A stretch of 64,000 nucleotides of DNA, taken from Amycolatopsis japonica. GTDB taxonomy: Bacteria > Actinomycetota > Actinomycetes > Mycobacteriales > Pseudonocardiaceae. The stretch covers positions 2,976,001 to 3,040,000 of the forward strand of contig NZ_CP008953.1 in NCBI RefSeq assembly GCF_000732925.1, read 5' to 3'. Shown piece by piece: positions 1 through 8,519 of the stretch. Every line of letters starts with the position of its first letter. Positions within the stretch are counted from its first letter, which is position 1. Both the position numbers and the translations under genes were made by a program. The notes under the pieces are model-generated. The model ran no database searches. It saw only the letters and a program-made list of their open reading frames with translations, and was not told the origin of the DNA.

Positions 1-1
1 C

Positions 2-217
2 GCGGGATCCGCCGACGGCACCGGCGCGATCGGCGTCGTCCGCGCCGACACCTCCTCGACCTCCATCCTGTCCACTGTGGACAACGCGGAGACCGCGGCG
101 GGCCGGGTCACCACGATCATGGCACTGCGGGAGCAGCTCGAAGGCGGCGCCGGGCGCTACGGCATCGCGGGCAACGCCCAGGCTCCCGCCCCCGGGATCG
201 CCGCCGCCGGCAATTGA
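2..217 (+). CDS. mctB: MctB-type copper transporter, C-terminal end only
   Basis: The reading frame enters from the left edge and ends at TGA 215-217, giving the last 71 residues. The tail contains STVDNAETAAGRVTTIMALR followed by EQLEGGAGRYG, which I recognise as the conserved C-terminus of the mycobacterial MctB (Rv1698) copper-efflux outer-membrane protein family. Nearby pyrG, NUDIX and xerD match the mycobacterial gene order, which supports the call. The start, signal region and most of the protein lie outside the window. Five unrelated genes separate it from pyrG here. Confidence 0.72.
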   Translation, partial: AGSADGTGAIGVVRADTSSTSILSTVDNAETAAGRVTTIMALREQLEGGAGRYGIAGNAQAPAPGIAAAGN

Positions 218-224
218 CCCGCTC

Positions 225-244
225 GCATTTAGAGGACTAAATGC
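225..244. terminator. 8-bp hairpin between convergent genes
   Basis: GCATTTAG (225-232), a 4-nt loop and CTAAATGC (237-244) form a perfect 8-4-8 hairpin. The stop codon of the leftward racemase gene (237-239) lies inside the right arm. There is no U-tract. The position between two convergent genes suggests a bidirectional terminator. Near-copies occur at 50376-50395 and 50655-50674. Confidence 0.6.
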
Positions 245-947
245 GGGGCCAGAGGCGGGTTTTCGGGAGTGGACGGGCGTAGGAACCGGCCCGGCTGGTC
301 TTGAGGTTCAGCGCCACCAGGGATTCCGCCAGGCGGACGGCGGCGGCGACGCCGTCGATCACCGGGATGTCCAGCATCGCCGAGATACGGCGATCGAGGC
401 CGGTCATCCCGGCGCAGCCGAGGACGAGGACCTCCGCGCCCGCGTCGCGAGCGCGCCGTCCGGCGGTCAGCAAGGCCGATTCCGTCCGGCGTTCGTCGGT
501 CAGTTCGAGGACGCCGAGCCCCGCACCGAGGACGCCGACACAGTTCTGCGCGACGCCCGCGGCGTGCAGGCTGTCCTCGATGAGCCCGCACGTCCGGTCC
601 AATGTGGTCACGACGCCGTAGCGTCTTCCCAGCAGACAGGCCAGATGCGCGGCGGCCTCGGTGATGTCGACGACCGGGACGTCGAGCAGTTCCCTGGCGC
701 CTTCCCGTCCGTGCTCGCCGAAACCGGCCATCACGAGCGCGTCGAAGGGCTCGTCCAGCCCGTTGAGAAGGTCGAGGACGGCCGCGGCGCTCAGGAAGCT
801 GTCCAGCCAGCCCTCGGCGGATTCCGGACCCCACAACGGTGTTCTGGCCAGGATCTCGGTACCGGGGCTCGCGGCGGCGCGGGCGCCCGCCTCGATCTCC
901 TTGGTCATCGCCTCGGTGGTGTTGCAGTTGGTGACCAGGATCCGCAT
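237..947 (-). CDS. Asp/Glu/hydantoin racemase family protein
   Basis: This 236-residue protein belongs to the Asp/Glu/hydantoin racemase superfamily, two Rossmann-like lobes that usually carry one catalytic cysteine each. The C-terminal cysteine is present (Cys178 in LVLGCAGMTGL). The N-terminal one, normally in a CFGDPG-like motif, is replaced by Gly75 (VMAGFGEHG). A classic two-cysteine racemisation is therefore doubtful, and a one-cysteine isomerase or decarboxylase-like reaction is possible. Its ATG overlaps the TGA of the upstream permease gene (TGATG), so the two are translationally coupled. With an NCS1 transporter and an FCD-type GntR regulator, it probably handles an imported hydantoin, ureide or related nitrogen compound. 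No hydantoinase or carbamoylase gene is nearby, so the substrate is unknown. Confidence 0.75.
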   Translation of the reverse strand: MRILVTNCNTTEAMTKEIEAGARAAASPGTEILARTPLWGPESAEGWLDSFLSAAAVLDLLNGLDEPFDALVMAGFGEHGREGARELLDVPVVDITEAAAHLACLLGRRYGVVTTLDRTCGLIEDSLHAAGVAQNCVGVLGAGLGVLELTDERRTESALLTAGRRARDAGAEVLVLGCAGMTGLDRRISAMLDIPVIDGVAAAVRLAESLVALNLKTSRAGSYARPLPKTRLWPRI

Positions 948-2389
948 CACGCGACCCGCTGCTTGCGCGACACCGCGAAGTAGAGGGCCGCGGCGGAAGC
1001 GGTGCCGATGAACCACGAGTACGGCGCGGCGGGGGCGAAGAACGGCACCAGCGCGATGATCGCGGACAGCGCCGCCGTGGGCAGGAAGGTGACCATCGCG
1101 CGCGGGTTGAAGCCGCGTTTGTAGTGGTACGGCGAATCGGGTCCGGCCACGAACAGTTTGTCCACGTCGATCCGGCCGCGTTTCACCAGGTAGTAGTCCA
1201 CGATCATGATGCCGAACAGCGGACCGAGGAAGGCCCCGAGGCCGCCGAGGAAGTAGTTGACCACCGCGGGCGAGGAGTACAGCTTCCACGGCAGCACGCA
1301 CAACGCCGCGACCGCGCTGATCATCCCGCCGATGGTGAAGGTGATCCGTTTCGGCCAGATGTTGGCCAGGTCGTAGGCGGGGGAGACGAAGTTCGCGACG
1401 ATGTTCACGCCCATGGTGGCGATCGCGAAGGTCAGCGCGCCGATGATCAGCACGGGCGTGTTGTCGATGCGGGCCAGCAGTTCGGCGGGGTCGGTGATGG
1501 CCTCGCCGAACACCTGCAGACTGCCGGCGGTCACCAGCACCGACAGCAGCGCGAACGCCGTCGAGTTGATCGGCAGGCCCCAGAAGTTCCCGCGCCGCAC
1601 CGTTTTCTGGTTCGGGGCGAACCGGGAGAAGTCGCAGAAGTTGAGCATCAGGGTGCCGTAGATGGACAGGATCAGCCCGACGGCGCCGAACCATTGCCGC
1701 ACTTGCTCCCCTGTGGACAGTGCCTTCGGGTTGCTGGTCAAGGAGATGTTCCAGTCGGCCGCGGCCAGCACCCACACGGCGAGCGCGATCATCACCACCC
1801 AGATACCCGGACCGCACCAGTCCTGGAACTTGCGCACGGCCTCCATGCCGCGGGTGAGCACGAGCGCCTGCGCGAGCCACAACGCGATGAAGCAGATCCA
1901 GCCGAGCGCGTGCAGGCCGAGGAAACCGACCTCTGTCAACGGTTTCAGTCCCGGATCGATCGCGAGCACGAGCAGCGTGATGGCCACGGAAGCGAGATAG
2001 GTCTGGATGCCGTACCAGAAGATCGCGATGATCGCGCGGATCAGCGCGGGCAGGTTCGCGCCGAAGGTCCCGAAGCTGATGCGGGCGACGACGGGGAAGG
2101 GGACGCCCGTCTTCTGGCCGATCCGGCCCATCAGGTTCATGCCGAAGTAGATGAGCACGAAACCGGTCAGCAGGGCGGTGAACACCTGCCACGCCGAAAG
2201 CCCGAGGACGAACAGGCCCGCGGCGAAGGTGTAGTTGCCGAGGTTGTGCACGTCCGACATCCACAGCGCGAAGATGTCGTAGACCTTCCAGCGGCGTTCT
2301 TTCGCCGGCGCGAGATCTTCGTTCCAGAGCCGGGGATCGGCGTTCTCGGTGGTAGGCGCTTCGGACCGGGTTGCTGGGGCGGCGGTCAT
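947..2389 (-). CDS. NCS1 family nucleobase/hydantoin/allantoin permease
   Basis: This 480-residue membrane protein has about 12 hydrophobic segments and the NCS1 hallmarks: an N-terminal DIFALWMSDVHNLGNYTFAAG stretch split by the first helix, then a PFPVVARISFGTFGAN segment near residue 95. NCS1 carriers import nucleobases, hydantoins, allantoin or thiamine with Na+ or H+; the sequence does not identify the substrate. The ATG at 2387-2389 was chosen because translation from the next upstream start would run through the operator repeats at 2422-2450. It is the first gene of a two-gene leftward operon with the racemase and is transcribed divergently from the GntR gene, its likely regulator. Confidence 0.85.
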   Translation of the reverse strand: MTAAPATRSEAPTTENADPRLWNEDLAPAKERRWKVYDIFALWMSDVHNLGNYTFAAGLFVLGLSAWQVFTALLTGFVLIYFGMNLMGRIGQKTGVPFPVVARISFGTFGANLPALIRAIIAIFWYGIQTYLASVAITLLVLAIDPGLKPLTEVGFLGLHALGWICFIALWLAQALVLTRGMEAVRKFQDWCGPGIWVVMIALAVWVLAAADWNISLTSNPKALSTGEQVRQWFGAVGLILSIYGTLMLNFCDFSRFAPNQKTVRRGNFWGLPINSTAFALLSVLVTAGSLQVFGEAITDPAELLARIDNTPVLIIGALTFAIATMGVNIVANFVSPAYDLANIWPKRITFTIGGMISAVAALCVLPWKLYSSPAVVNYFLGGLGAFLGPLFGIMIVDYYLVKRGRIDVDKLFVAGPDSPYHYKRGFNPRAMVTFLPTAALSAIIALVPFFAPAAPYSWFIGTASAAALYFAVSRKQRVA

Positions 2390-2421
2390 GCGGGCCTCCG
2401 ATCGACGGGGAGTCCGGTCGA

Positions 2422-2450
2422 TTTGGTATCCCAAAATTTGGCATCCCAAA
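2422..2450. promoter_or_regulatory. Tandem operator, probably for the GntR regulator
   Basis: Two copies of TTTGG-N4-CCAAA (2422-2435 and 2437-2450) lie 15 bp apart in the gap between the permease and GntR genes. Each is a short inverted repeat of the TGG-N4-CCA type known for FCD-subfamily GntR proteins. They sit 33 bp upstream of the permease start, so repression of the permease operon and autoregulation are both plausible. Confidence 0.65.
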
Positions 2451-2536
2451 TATCACCCCGCGGTGGCCCGTCGTCAAGGTTTCTGCCGATAAACTCGGGT
2501 TACGAGCTGTTACGGCAGTGTTGAAGAGGGGGTCAG

Positions 2537-3214
2537 GTGGCCGAGGAAGGACAGCGTCAGCCGCTGGCCGCGACCCGGCAGCGGGTCCGCGACGAGCTGC
2601 GTGAACGTATCCTCGCCGGACGGCTGAAGCCGGGGGACAGGCTGGTCGAACGCGAACTCGCCGAGGATCTCGGCGTCTCGCGCGTGCCGGTGCGCGAAGC
2701 CATCCGCAGCCTGGAGGCCGAAGGATTCCTCGCCGTCCAGTCGCCCCGCCGGATCGTCGTGCGCCAGCTGGCCAAGGCCGACGTCGAGGAGCTCTTCGAC
2801 GTCCGTGAGGCGCTCGAAGGACTCGCCGCCGGGCTGGCCGCCGAACGGGCGGGCAAGGCCGAACTCCGCGCGCTCGAACGGCTGCTCACCGACGCCGCCC
2901 GCGCGACCGAGAGCGGCGACCCGGCCCGGATCACCCAGCTCAACACCCGCTTCCACGACCAGATCGTCGCGCTCGCGGGCAACGGCCTGCTGCACGAGAT
3001 CCTCCGCCCGCTCGAGGGCAGGCTGCGCTGGCTGACCAGCCAGAACGAGCACTGGGGCGAACTGCTCGACGAGCACCGCCGCCTCTACGACGCGATCGCT
3101 TCAGGGGACGCCGACCGCGCGCGGGCCCATGCCGTCGAGCATGTGCGGGTCAACCGCGAAGTGACGTTGAAGACGCTGTTCCCCGAGGATGGCGGAGAAC
3201 GCTCCGCGGGCTGA
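2537..3214 (+). CDS. GntR family transcriptional regulator, FCD subfamily
   Basis: The protein has 225 residues. Residues about 12-75 form a winged helix (RVRDELRERILAGRLKPGDRL, then LAEDLGVSRVPVREAIRSLE), the GntR DNA-binding signature. Residues about 85-215 are an all-helical FCD ligand domain with LFDVREALE, LNTRFHDQIVALAGN and a C-terminal EHRRLYDAI/HAVEHV pair; the Asp and His residues typically bind a metal that holds a carboxylate effector. The GTG start is preceded by a GAGGGGGT ribosome site. It is divergent from the permease-racemase operon and probably controls it through the 2422-2450 repeats, responding to the transported compound or its product. Confidence 0.9.
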   Translation: MAEEGQRQPLAATRQRVRDELRERILAGRLKPGDRLVERELAEDLGVSRVPVREAIRSLEAEGFLAVQSPRRIVVRQLAKADVEELFDVREALEGLAAGLAAERAGKAELRALERLLTDAARATESGDPARITQLNTRFHDQIVALAGNGLLHEILRPLEGRLRWLTSQNEHWGELLDEHRRLYDAIASGDADRARAHAVEHVRVNREVTLKTLFPEDGGERSAG

Positions 3215-3238
3215 ATCGGACATGTCAGACTCGCGGAC

Positions 3239-4174
3239 ATGATCACCGACGAACAACGGGCCGCCCGCACCGCGCGGGCGGTGGCCGCCGCGGTCTCTGC
3301 GGGACGCGACCTGGGTATCACCGTCACCGAACCCGAGGTCCTGTACGACGTTTTCTCCGTCATCGTGCGGCTGGCGCCTTCGCCGGTCGTCGTGCGGGTG
3401 CCGACCGTGCTGCCGCGCACGACGACACCGGAGACGCAGCTGACCGATCAGCGGCGTGAGCTCGCCGTCGCCGGTTGGCTCGGCGAGAAGGGGCTTCCGG
3501 TCGTCAAGCCGAGCCCGCTCGCGCCGGCGGAACCGGTGCAGCGCGACGGTTTCTCGATGACCTTCTGGGAACTGATCGAGTTCGTCGAGGACGCGAACCT
3601 CGCCGTGGAGCACTCGGCCGAGCTCGTCGCGAAACTGCACGCGACGCTCCGCGACTATCCCGGCGAGCTGGCGTTCCTGAACGGGCTCGACCCGTTCATC
3701 CCCGACGGTCTCGCGCAGCTCGAAGGCAGGCCCGACCTGCTCGACGCGGCCGACCTCGACCGCGCGCGCCGCGAATGGGAGGTCTTCCGGCCGCTGCTGG
3801 AATCGGAGGAGGCCTTCGCCAAGGCGTTCCCGAACGCCACCGTGCAACCGGTCCACGGCGACTCGCCGGGCTACAACCTGATCGTCACCACCGAAGGCGA
3901 GCTGTACTCCGACTTCGAATTGGTCAACCGTGGCCCGATCGAACGCGACCTCGCCTTCAACGGACCCGAAGGCATCGCGGCCTACAACGCCGCCGCCGTC
4001 GAACTCGGTCTGCGCGAGGTCGACGAAGACGTGCTGCGGACCTTCGAGGCGCTGGGCCTGCTTCAGGTGATCGCGTGCCTGTCGATGGCGCCCGAACTGC
4101 CGATGCTGGTCGACGGCATGAAACCGATGATCGATCAGTGGCGGGCGACGCCGTTCGCCGGCGGGCTCGCTTAG
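3239..4174 (+). CDS. APH-like phosphotransferase family protein
   Basis: This 311-residue protein has a kinase-like fold of the aminoglycoside-phosphotransferase/choline-kinase type. The visible hallmarks are the Brenner-like VHGDSPGYNLI (catalytic Asp after HG) and the metal-binding SDFELVNRGPIERDLA further on. The N-terminal nucleotide loop is weak, and VVVRVP may supply the ATP-binding strand. The substrate cannot be told; many actinobacterial homologues are uncharacterised small-molecule kinases. It starts 24 bp after the GntR gene on the same strand and ends tail-to-tail with aroA, the two stop codons sharing TTAG at 4171-4174. Confidence 0.75.
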   Translation: MITDEQRAARTARAVAAAVSAGRDLGITVTEPEVLYDVFSVIVRLAPSPVVVRVPTVLPRTTTPETQLTDQRRELAVAGWLGEKGLPVVKPSPLAPAEPVQRDGFSMTFWELIEFVEDANLAVEHSAELVAKLHATLRDYPGELAFLNGLDPFIPDGLAQLEGRPDLLDAADLDRARREWEVFRPLLESEEAFAKAFPNATVQPVHGDSPGYNLIVTTEGELYSDFELVNRGPIERDLAFNGPEGIAAYNAAAVELGLREVDEDVLRTFEALGLLQVIACLSMAPELPMLVDGMKPMIDQWRATPFAGGLA

Positions 4175-5457
4175 CCGAGCATCGAGGTCCAGGCCTCGGC
4201 GAATCCGGGGAAGGTCTTCCCGACCGTCCCCGGGTTCTCCACCTCGACGCCCTCGACCTTCAGCCCGAGCACCGCGGCCGCCATCACCAGCCGGTGATCG
4301 TCGTAGGTATGGAACTTCCCGCCGTGCAGCGGCGCCGGCGTGATCCGCAGGCCGTCCTCGGTTTCGCGGACGTCGGCGCCGAGCGACGACAGTTCGGTGG
4401 CGAGCGCGGTCAGCCGGTCGGTCTCGTGGCCGCGCAGATGCGCCACCCCCGAGATGACCGACGGCCCTTCGGCGAGGCACAGCAGCGCCGCGATCACCGG
4501 CGTCAGCTCGCCGACGTCGTGCAGATCCAGTTCGACGCCGGGGATCGTGCCGCCGCCGGTGACCGTCAGGCCACCCGCGTCGAGTTCGGCGGTGGCGCCC
4601 AAGACGGGCGCCAGGCTGCGCAGCCAGTCCCCGGGCTGGGTCGTCCGCTGCGGCCAGCCCGCGATCCGCACCGTGCCGCCGGTCGCGATCGCGGCGGCGA
4701 CGAACGGCGCCGCCGTCGAGAGGTCCGGCTCGACGATGTACTCGGGGCAGGAGAGCCGTGTCGGGGCGACGTGGAACTCGGTGCCCTCGCGGTCCACAGT
4801 GGCCCCGAACCGGCGCAGCATCTCGACCGTCATCGCGATATGCGGTTCGCTCGGCACCTGGCCGCCCACGAGGCGCACGGTGACACCCTGCTGGAACGAC
4901 GGCCCGGCGAGCAGCAGCGCGGACAGGAACTGGCTCGACGCCGAGGAGTCCAGATCGACCCTGCCGCCCCGCAGACCGCCTTCGCCGTGGACGGTGAAGG
5001 GCGGCGCCTCGCGGCGGTCGTCGTCGATACGGGCGCCGAGGTCGCGCAGCGCCTTCAGCAGCGGCCCGATCGGACGGCGGCGGATGGCCTCGTCGCCGTC
5101 GAACAGTGCCGGGCCGGTACCCAGCGCGGCGAGCGCGGGGGTGAACCGGGCGACCGTGCCCGCGTTGCCGAGTTCCACCCGGACGGTCTCGTCGGGATGG
5201 ACACGGCCGGGGCCGAGCGGGTGCACGAGGTAGCCGCCGATGCTGCCCTGCGAGTGGGCGCCGAGGGCGTAGATGGCGCCGAGCATGAGGCGCGCGTCCC
5301 GGGAGTCGAGCGGGGTCCGCACCCGTGTCGGCGCGCTGGCGAGCGCGGCGAGGACGTAGGCCCGGTTGGTGATCGACTTCGAACCGGGGACGCGGATGTC
5401 CGCGTCGAGCGGGCCTTCCGCGACCGGTGCGGTCCAGGTGTCGTGCGCGTCTGTCAC
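4171..5457 (-). CDS. aroA: 3-phosphoshikimate 1-carboxyvinyltransferase (EPSP synthase)
   Basis: The enzyme transfers the enolpyruvyl group of PEP to shikimate 3-phosphate, the sixth step of the shikimate pathway. The 428-residue protein shows PGSKSITNRAYVLAALA (substrate-binding Lys/Ser/Arg), LGNAGTVARF (PEP loop), DGDEAIRRRPI, SSASSQFLSALL, RGHETDRL and the late YDDHRLVM motif, all in the usual order and spacing. I place the start at the GTG 5455-5457: it has no Shine-Dalgarno site, but TACCCT lies 7 nt upstream like a -10 box of a leaderless mRNA. An ATG 24 bp further upstream is the alternative. It is divergent from pyrG. Confidence 0.95.
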   Translation of the reverse strand: MTDAHDTWTAPVAEGPLDADIRVPGSKSITNRAYVLAALASAPTRVRTPLDSRDARLMLGAIYALGAHSQGSIGGYLVHPLGPGRVHPDETVRVELGNAGTVARFTPALAALGTGPALFDGDEAIRRRPIGPLLKALRDLGARIDDDRREAPPFTVHGEGGLRGGRVDLDSSASSQFLSALLLAGPSFQQGVTVRLVGGQVPSEPHIAMTVEMLRRFGATVDREGTEFHVAPTRLSCPEYIVEPDLSTAAPFVAAAIATGGTVRIAGWPQRTTQPGDWLRSLAPVLGATAELDAGGLTVTGGGTIPGVELDLHDVGELTPVIAALLCLAEGPSVISGVAHLRGHETDRLTALATELSSLGADVRETEDGLRITPAPLHGGKFHTYDDHRLVMAAAVLGLKVEGVEVENPGTVGKTFPGFAEAWTSMLG

Positions 5458-5545
5458 GCCGCGAGGGTAGCGGTTTTCCACTCCATCGGACGCTTGCGGC
5501 GTGGCCGATGAGCGCTACGGCGGGCGTGCGATAAGGTGGAAGCCC

Positions 5546-7246
5546 GTGGGACTTCAGTCGCGGGCTACCAAGTATGTCTTTGTCACCGGAGGCGTTGCCT
5601 CCTCTCTGGGTAAGGGACTCACGGCTTCCAGCCTGGGTCAGCTCCTTACCGCACGTGGGCTCCGGGTCACGATGCAGAAGCTGGATCCGTACCTCAACGT
5701 CGATCCGGGCACGATGAACCCGTTCCAGCACGGTGAGGTGTTCGTCACCGACGACGGCGCCGAAACCGATCTGGACATCGGGCACTACGAGCGTTTTCTC
5801 GACCGGGCTCTCGACGGCAAGGCGAACGTCACCACCGGGCAGGTGTACTCCGAGGTCATCGCCAAGGAGCGCCGCGGTGAGTATCTCGGCGACACCGTGC
5901 AGGTCATCCCGCACATCACCGACGAGATCAAGGCGAGGATCACCGCCGCGGCGGGCGCCGACGAGGACGGGAACAGCCCGGACGTCGTGATCACCGAGGT
6001 CGGCGGCACCGTGGGCGACATCGAGTCGCTGCCGTTCCTGGAGGCCTGCCGTCAGGTCCGCCACGACGTCGGCCGCGACCAGTGCTTCTTCCTCCACGTC
6101 TCGCTGGTCCCGTACCTCGCCCCGTCGGGTGAGCTCAAGACCAAGCCGACCCAGCACTCGGTCGCCGCGCTGCGCAACATCGGCATCCAGCCCGACGCGC
6201 TCGTCTGCCGCGCCGACCGGGAGCTGCCGGAGGACCTCAAGCGCAAGATCGGCCTGATGTGCGACGTCGACACCGAGGCCGTCATCGCCTGCCCCGACGC
6301 GCCGTCGATCTACGACATCCCGAAGGTGCTGCACCGTGAGGCGCTCGACGCCTACGTGGTGCGCCGTCTCGGGCTGCCGTTCCGCGACGTCGACTGGACC
6401 GTGTGGGGCGACCTGCTCGACCGCGTGCACAACCCGTCGGAAACGGTGCGGGTCGCGGTCGTCGGCAAGTACATCGACCTACCAGACGCGTACCTGTCGG
6501 TGACCGAGGCGCTGCGCGCCGGCGGGTTCGCCCACCGCGCCAAGGTCCAGATCGCCTGGGTCCCGTCGGACTCCTGCGAGACCCCGGCCGGTGCCGCGGC
6601 CGCGCTGTCCGATGTGGACGGTGTGCTGATCCCCGGCGGATTCGGCATCCGCGGTATCGAGGGCAAGGTCGGCGCCATCGCCTACGCCCGCACCCACGGG
6701 CTGCCGCTGCTGGGCCTGTGCCTCGGCCTGCAGTGCATGGTGATCGACGCGGCGCGGAACCTGGCCGGGATCAAGGACGCGAACTCGGCCGAGTTCGAGG
6801 ACGGCCCGAACCCGGTCATCTCCACGATGGCCGACCAGCGCGACGTCGTCGCGGGTGAGCGCGACATGGGCGGCACGATGCGTCTGGGCGCCTACGTCGC
6901 GAAGCTCAAGCCGGGCTCGCAGGTCGCGAAGGCGTACGGCAGCACCGAGGTCTCCGAGCGGCACCGCCACCGCTACGAGGTCAACAACGCCTACCGCAAG
7001 CGCCTTTCCGACGCCGGTCTGGTGTTCTCGGGTACCTCGCCCGACGACCACCTGGTCGAGTTCGTGGAGCTGCCCGCCGACAAGCACCCGTTCTTCGTCG
7101 GCACCCAGGCGCACCCGGAGCTCAAGAGCCGCCCGACCCGGCCGCACCCGTTGTTCAGCGCGTTCGTGAAGGCCGTCGTGGACCGCAAGGTCGCCGAGCG
7201 GCTGCCGGTCGAGCTGCCCGAGACGGCTCAGACGGGAGCCCGGTGA
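5546..7246 (+). CDS. pyrG: CTP synthase
   Basis: CTP synthase converts UTP, ATP and glutamine to CTP. The 566-residue protein begins with the amidoligase P-loop ([18 protein letters not shown], about residues 13-30) and carries the class-I glutaminase domain in its second half: GGFGIRG oxyanion strand, nucleophile Cys392 in GLCLGLQ, and the catalytic pair His523/Glu525 in AHPELKSRP. The GTG 5546 start is supported by AAGGTGGA five bases upstream and gives the usual N-terminus. The gene is followed with a 4-nt GTGA overlap by the NUDIX gene, the same pair as in mycobacteria. Confidence 0.97.
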   Translation: MGLQSRATKYVFVTGGVASSLGKGLTASSLGQLLTARGLRVTMQKLDPYLNVDPGTMNPFQHGEVFVTDDGAETDLDIGHYERFLDRALDGKANVTTGQVYSEVIAKERRGEYLGDTVQVIPHITDEIKARITAAAGADEDGNSPDVVITEVGGTVGDIESLPFLEACRQVRHDVGRDQCFFLHVSLVPYLAPSGELKTKPTQHSVAALRNIGIQPDALVCRADRELPEDLKRKIGLMCDVDTEAVIACPDAPSIYDIPKVLHREALDAYVVRRLGLPFRDVDWTVWGDLLDRVHNPSETVRVAVVGKYIDLPDAYLSVTEALRAGGFAHRAKVQIAWVPSDSCETPAGAAAALSDVDGVLIPGGFGIRGIEGKVGAIAYARTHGLPLLGLCLGLQCMVIDAARNLAGIKDANSAEFEDGPNPVISTMADQRDVVAGERDMGGTMRLGAYVAKLKPGSQVAKAYGSTEVSERHRHRYEVNNAYRKRLSDAGLVFSGTSPDDHLVEFVELPADKHPFFVGTQAHPELKSRPTRPHPLFSAFVKAVVDRKVAERLPVELPETAQTGAR

Positions 7247-7869
7247 CCGAGCCCGGCAAGCACGAGTTCACCGTCGCGTCCACAAGGGACGTCCACATCG
7301 GACGCGTCGTGGGGCTACGGGTCGACGAGGTCGTGATGCCCGGCGGCGGCACCGCCCGCCGTGAGGTCGTCGAGCACCTCGGCGCGGTCGCCGTCGTCGC
7401 GCTGGACGCGGACGGCATGGTGACGCTGATCCACCAGTACCGCCACCCGATCGGGCGGCGGCTGTGGGAACTGCCCGCCGGGCTGATCGACAAGGCGGGG
7501 GAGGACCCCGTCGGCGCGGCCAAACGCGAACTGGTCGAAGAGGTCGGGCTCAGCGCCGAGCGCTGGGAGACTCTGGTCGACGTCGCGGCGTCGCCCGGCT
7601 TCACCGACGAGGTCGTCCGCGTCTACCTCGCCCGCGAACTGTCCGAAGTGGACAGGGAGATGCTCGGCGAGGAGGAGGCCGACCTCGTCATGCGGAAGTT
7701 CCCGCTCGCCGAGGCGGTCCGGATGGCGCTGGCGGGTGAGCTGGTGAACGGGGCGACCGTCGGTGGCGTGCTCGCCGCGCACGCGGTGCTTTCGGGGGCG
7801 GCCTCGTCGCGGCCTTCGGACGCTCCTTGGGAGGACCGGCCGACGAAGTTCGCTTCGCGCGGCCTCTAG
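7243..7869 (+). CDS. NUDIX hydrolase, ADP-ribose pyrophosphatase type
   Basis: This 208-residue protein is a NUDIX hydrolase with the box G-x5-E-x7-REL-x-EE-x-G-L visible as [21 protein letters not shown] followed by VGL around residues 85-108. The [19 protein letters not shown] segment before the box is typical of ADP-ribose pyrophosphatases, and the syntenic mycobacterial gene (Rv1700) is an ADP-ribose pyrophosphatase. It probably hydrolyses ADP-ribose to AMP and ribose 5-phosphate in the cytoplasm. The GTG start overlaps the pyrG stop, so the two are co-translated. The last about 25 residues are low-complexity and probably flexible. Confidence 0.9.
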   Translation: MTEPGKHEFTVASTRDVHIGRVVGLRVDEVVMPGGGTARREVVEHLGAVAVVALDADGMVTLIHQYRHPIGRRLWELPAGLIDKAGEDPVGAAKRELVEEVGLSAERWETLVDVAASPGFTDEVVRVYLARELSEVDREMLGEEEADLVMRKFPLAEAVRMALAGELVNGATVGGVLAAHAVLSGAASSRPSDAPWEDRPTKFASRGL

Positions 7870-7885
7870 GCCCTTCGCGCGCTAG

Positions 7886-7928
7886 GAACGGTCCTTTCCT
7901 TGCAAATTTTGCAAGGAAAGGACCGTTC
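7886..7928. terminator. Long perfect palindrome between convergent genes
   Basis: Arms 7886-7903 and 7911-7928 are 18 bp and perfectly complementary, and the A/T loop can extend pairing to 21 bp. No U-tract is seen. It lies between the convergent NUDIX and TM2 genes and probably acts as a bidirectional terminator. Its sequence (GAACGGTCCTTTCC / GGAAAGGACCGTTC) is repeated in the hairpins at 15304 and, in part, 16904. Confidence 0.65.
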
Positions 7929-7947
7929 ATTGCATTCGGGAGCGAGG

Positions 7948-8433
7948 TCAGTCGCGGAGACGGCGGCCCTGCGCGTCCGTGCCGCCGTTCGCCAGCAGCA
8001 CGATCCCGTCGACCATCGGCCAGACCACCCCGATGCCGCAGGTGACCAGCACGACCGCCAGCTGGCCGAGGGCGAGACCGATGTGGCCGGTGTAGAACCG
8101 CCCGATCCCGAACGGCAGCACGATCTGCAGCACCCCGGCGGCGATCTTCGACTTCGGCGAGTAGGGCAAGACCGCGGCGGGCCGCTGATACACGGGTACG
8201 AACGGCGGCGGGTCGAACCGCGGCGCCAGGTACTTCGGGAGCGGCGCGGGCAGGTCCTGGAACAGCGGCCGGAGTTCGCCGAGCGTCACGGCCTCGTACG
8301 CGGCGAGGACGCGGCCCTCGTACTCGTCCGGGGTGAGCCTGCCCTGGCTGTAGTGGTCGCCGAGCAGCCGCGCGGCCTCTTCGCGCTCGGCCGTGCCGAC
8401 GCGCATCTCCTCCGGGTCCGGTTGCTGCGACAT
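7948..8433 (-). CDS. DUF1707 and TM2 domain membrane protein
   Basis: This 161-residue protein starts with a soluble DUF1707 domain (residues about 9-62: MRVGTAEREEAARLLGDHYS, then GRLTPDEYEGRVLAA, then a GELRPLFQDLP end), a short helical module found at the N-terminus of many actinobacterial membrane proteins. A proline-rich linker leads to a TM2 domain (about 95-152) with two membrane helices, GIGRFYTGHIGLALGQL and WPMVDGIVLL. The Asp in the second helix is typical of TM2. Function unknown; such proteins are thought to be small membrane adaptors. The ATG at 8431-8433 places the DUF1707 domain near the N-terminus. It is divergent from xerD, 86 bp apart. Confidence 0.85.
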   Translation of the reverse strand: MSQQPDPEEMRVGTAEREEAARLLGDHYSQGRLTPDEYEGRVLAAYEAVTLGELRPLFQDLPAPLPKYLAPRFDPPPFVPVYQRPAAVLPYSPKSKIAAGVLQIVLPFGIGRFYTGHIGLALGQLAVVLVTCGIGVVWPMVDGIVLLANGGTDAQGRRLRD

Positions 8434-8519
8434 GCTCCCAAGGTAGCCCGTTTCACACCCGCGGCGCGGTACGCGCGGCGAACCCCCGATCGGGTCGCGG
8501 GTGGTCCTAGAGTGTCCGT

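Noticed and set aside
3101-6430. A very long open frame on the minus strand across the GntR, phosphotransferase, aroA and pyrG genes
   Set aside because: It is a GC-rich shadow: arginine/alanine/proline-rich translation without domains, covering well-supported genes in other frames. The same applies to the long opposite frames at 22939-25002, 25003-26859 and 27634-31611.
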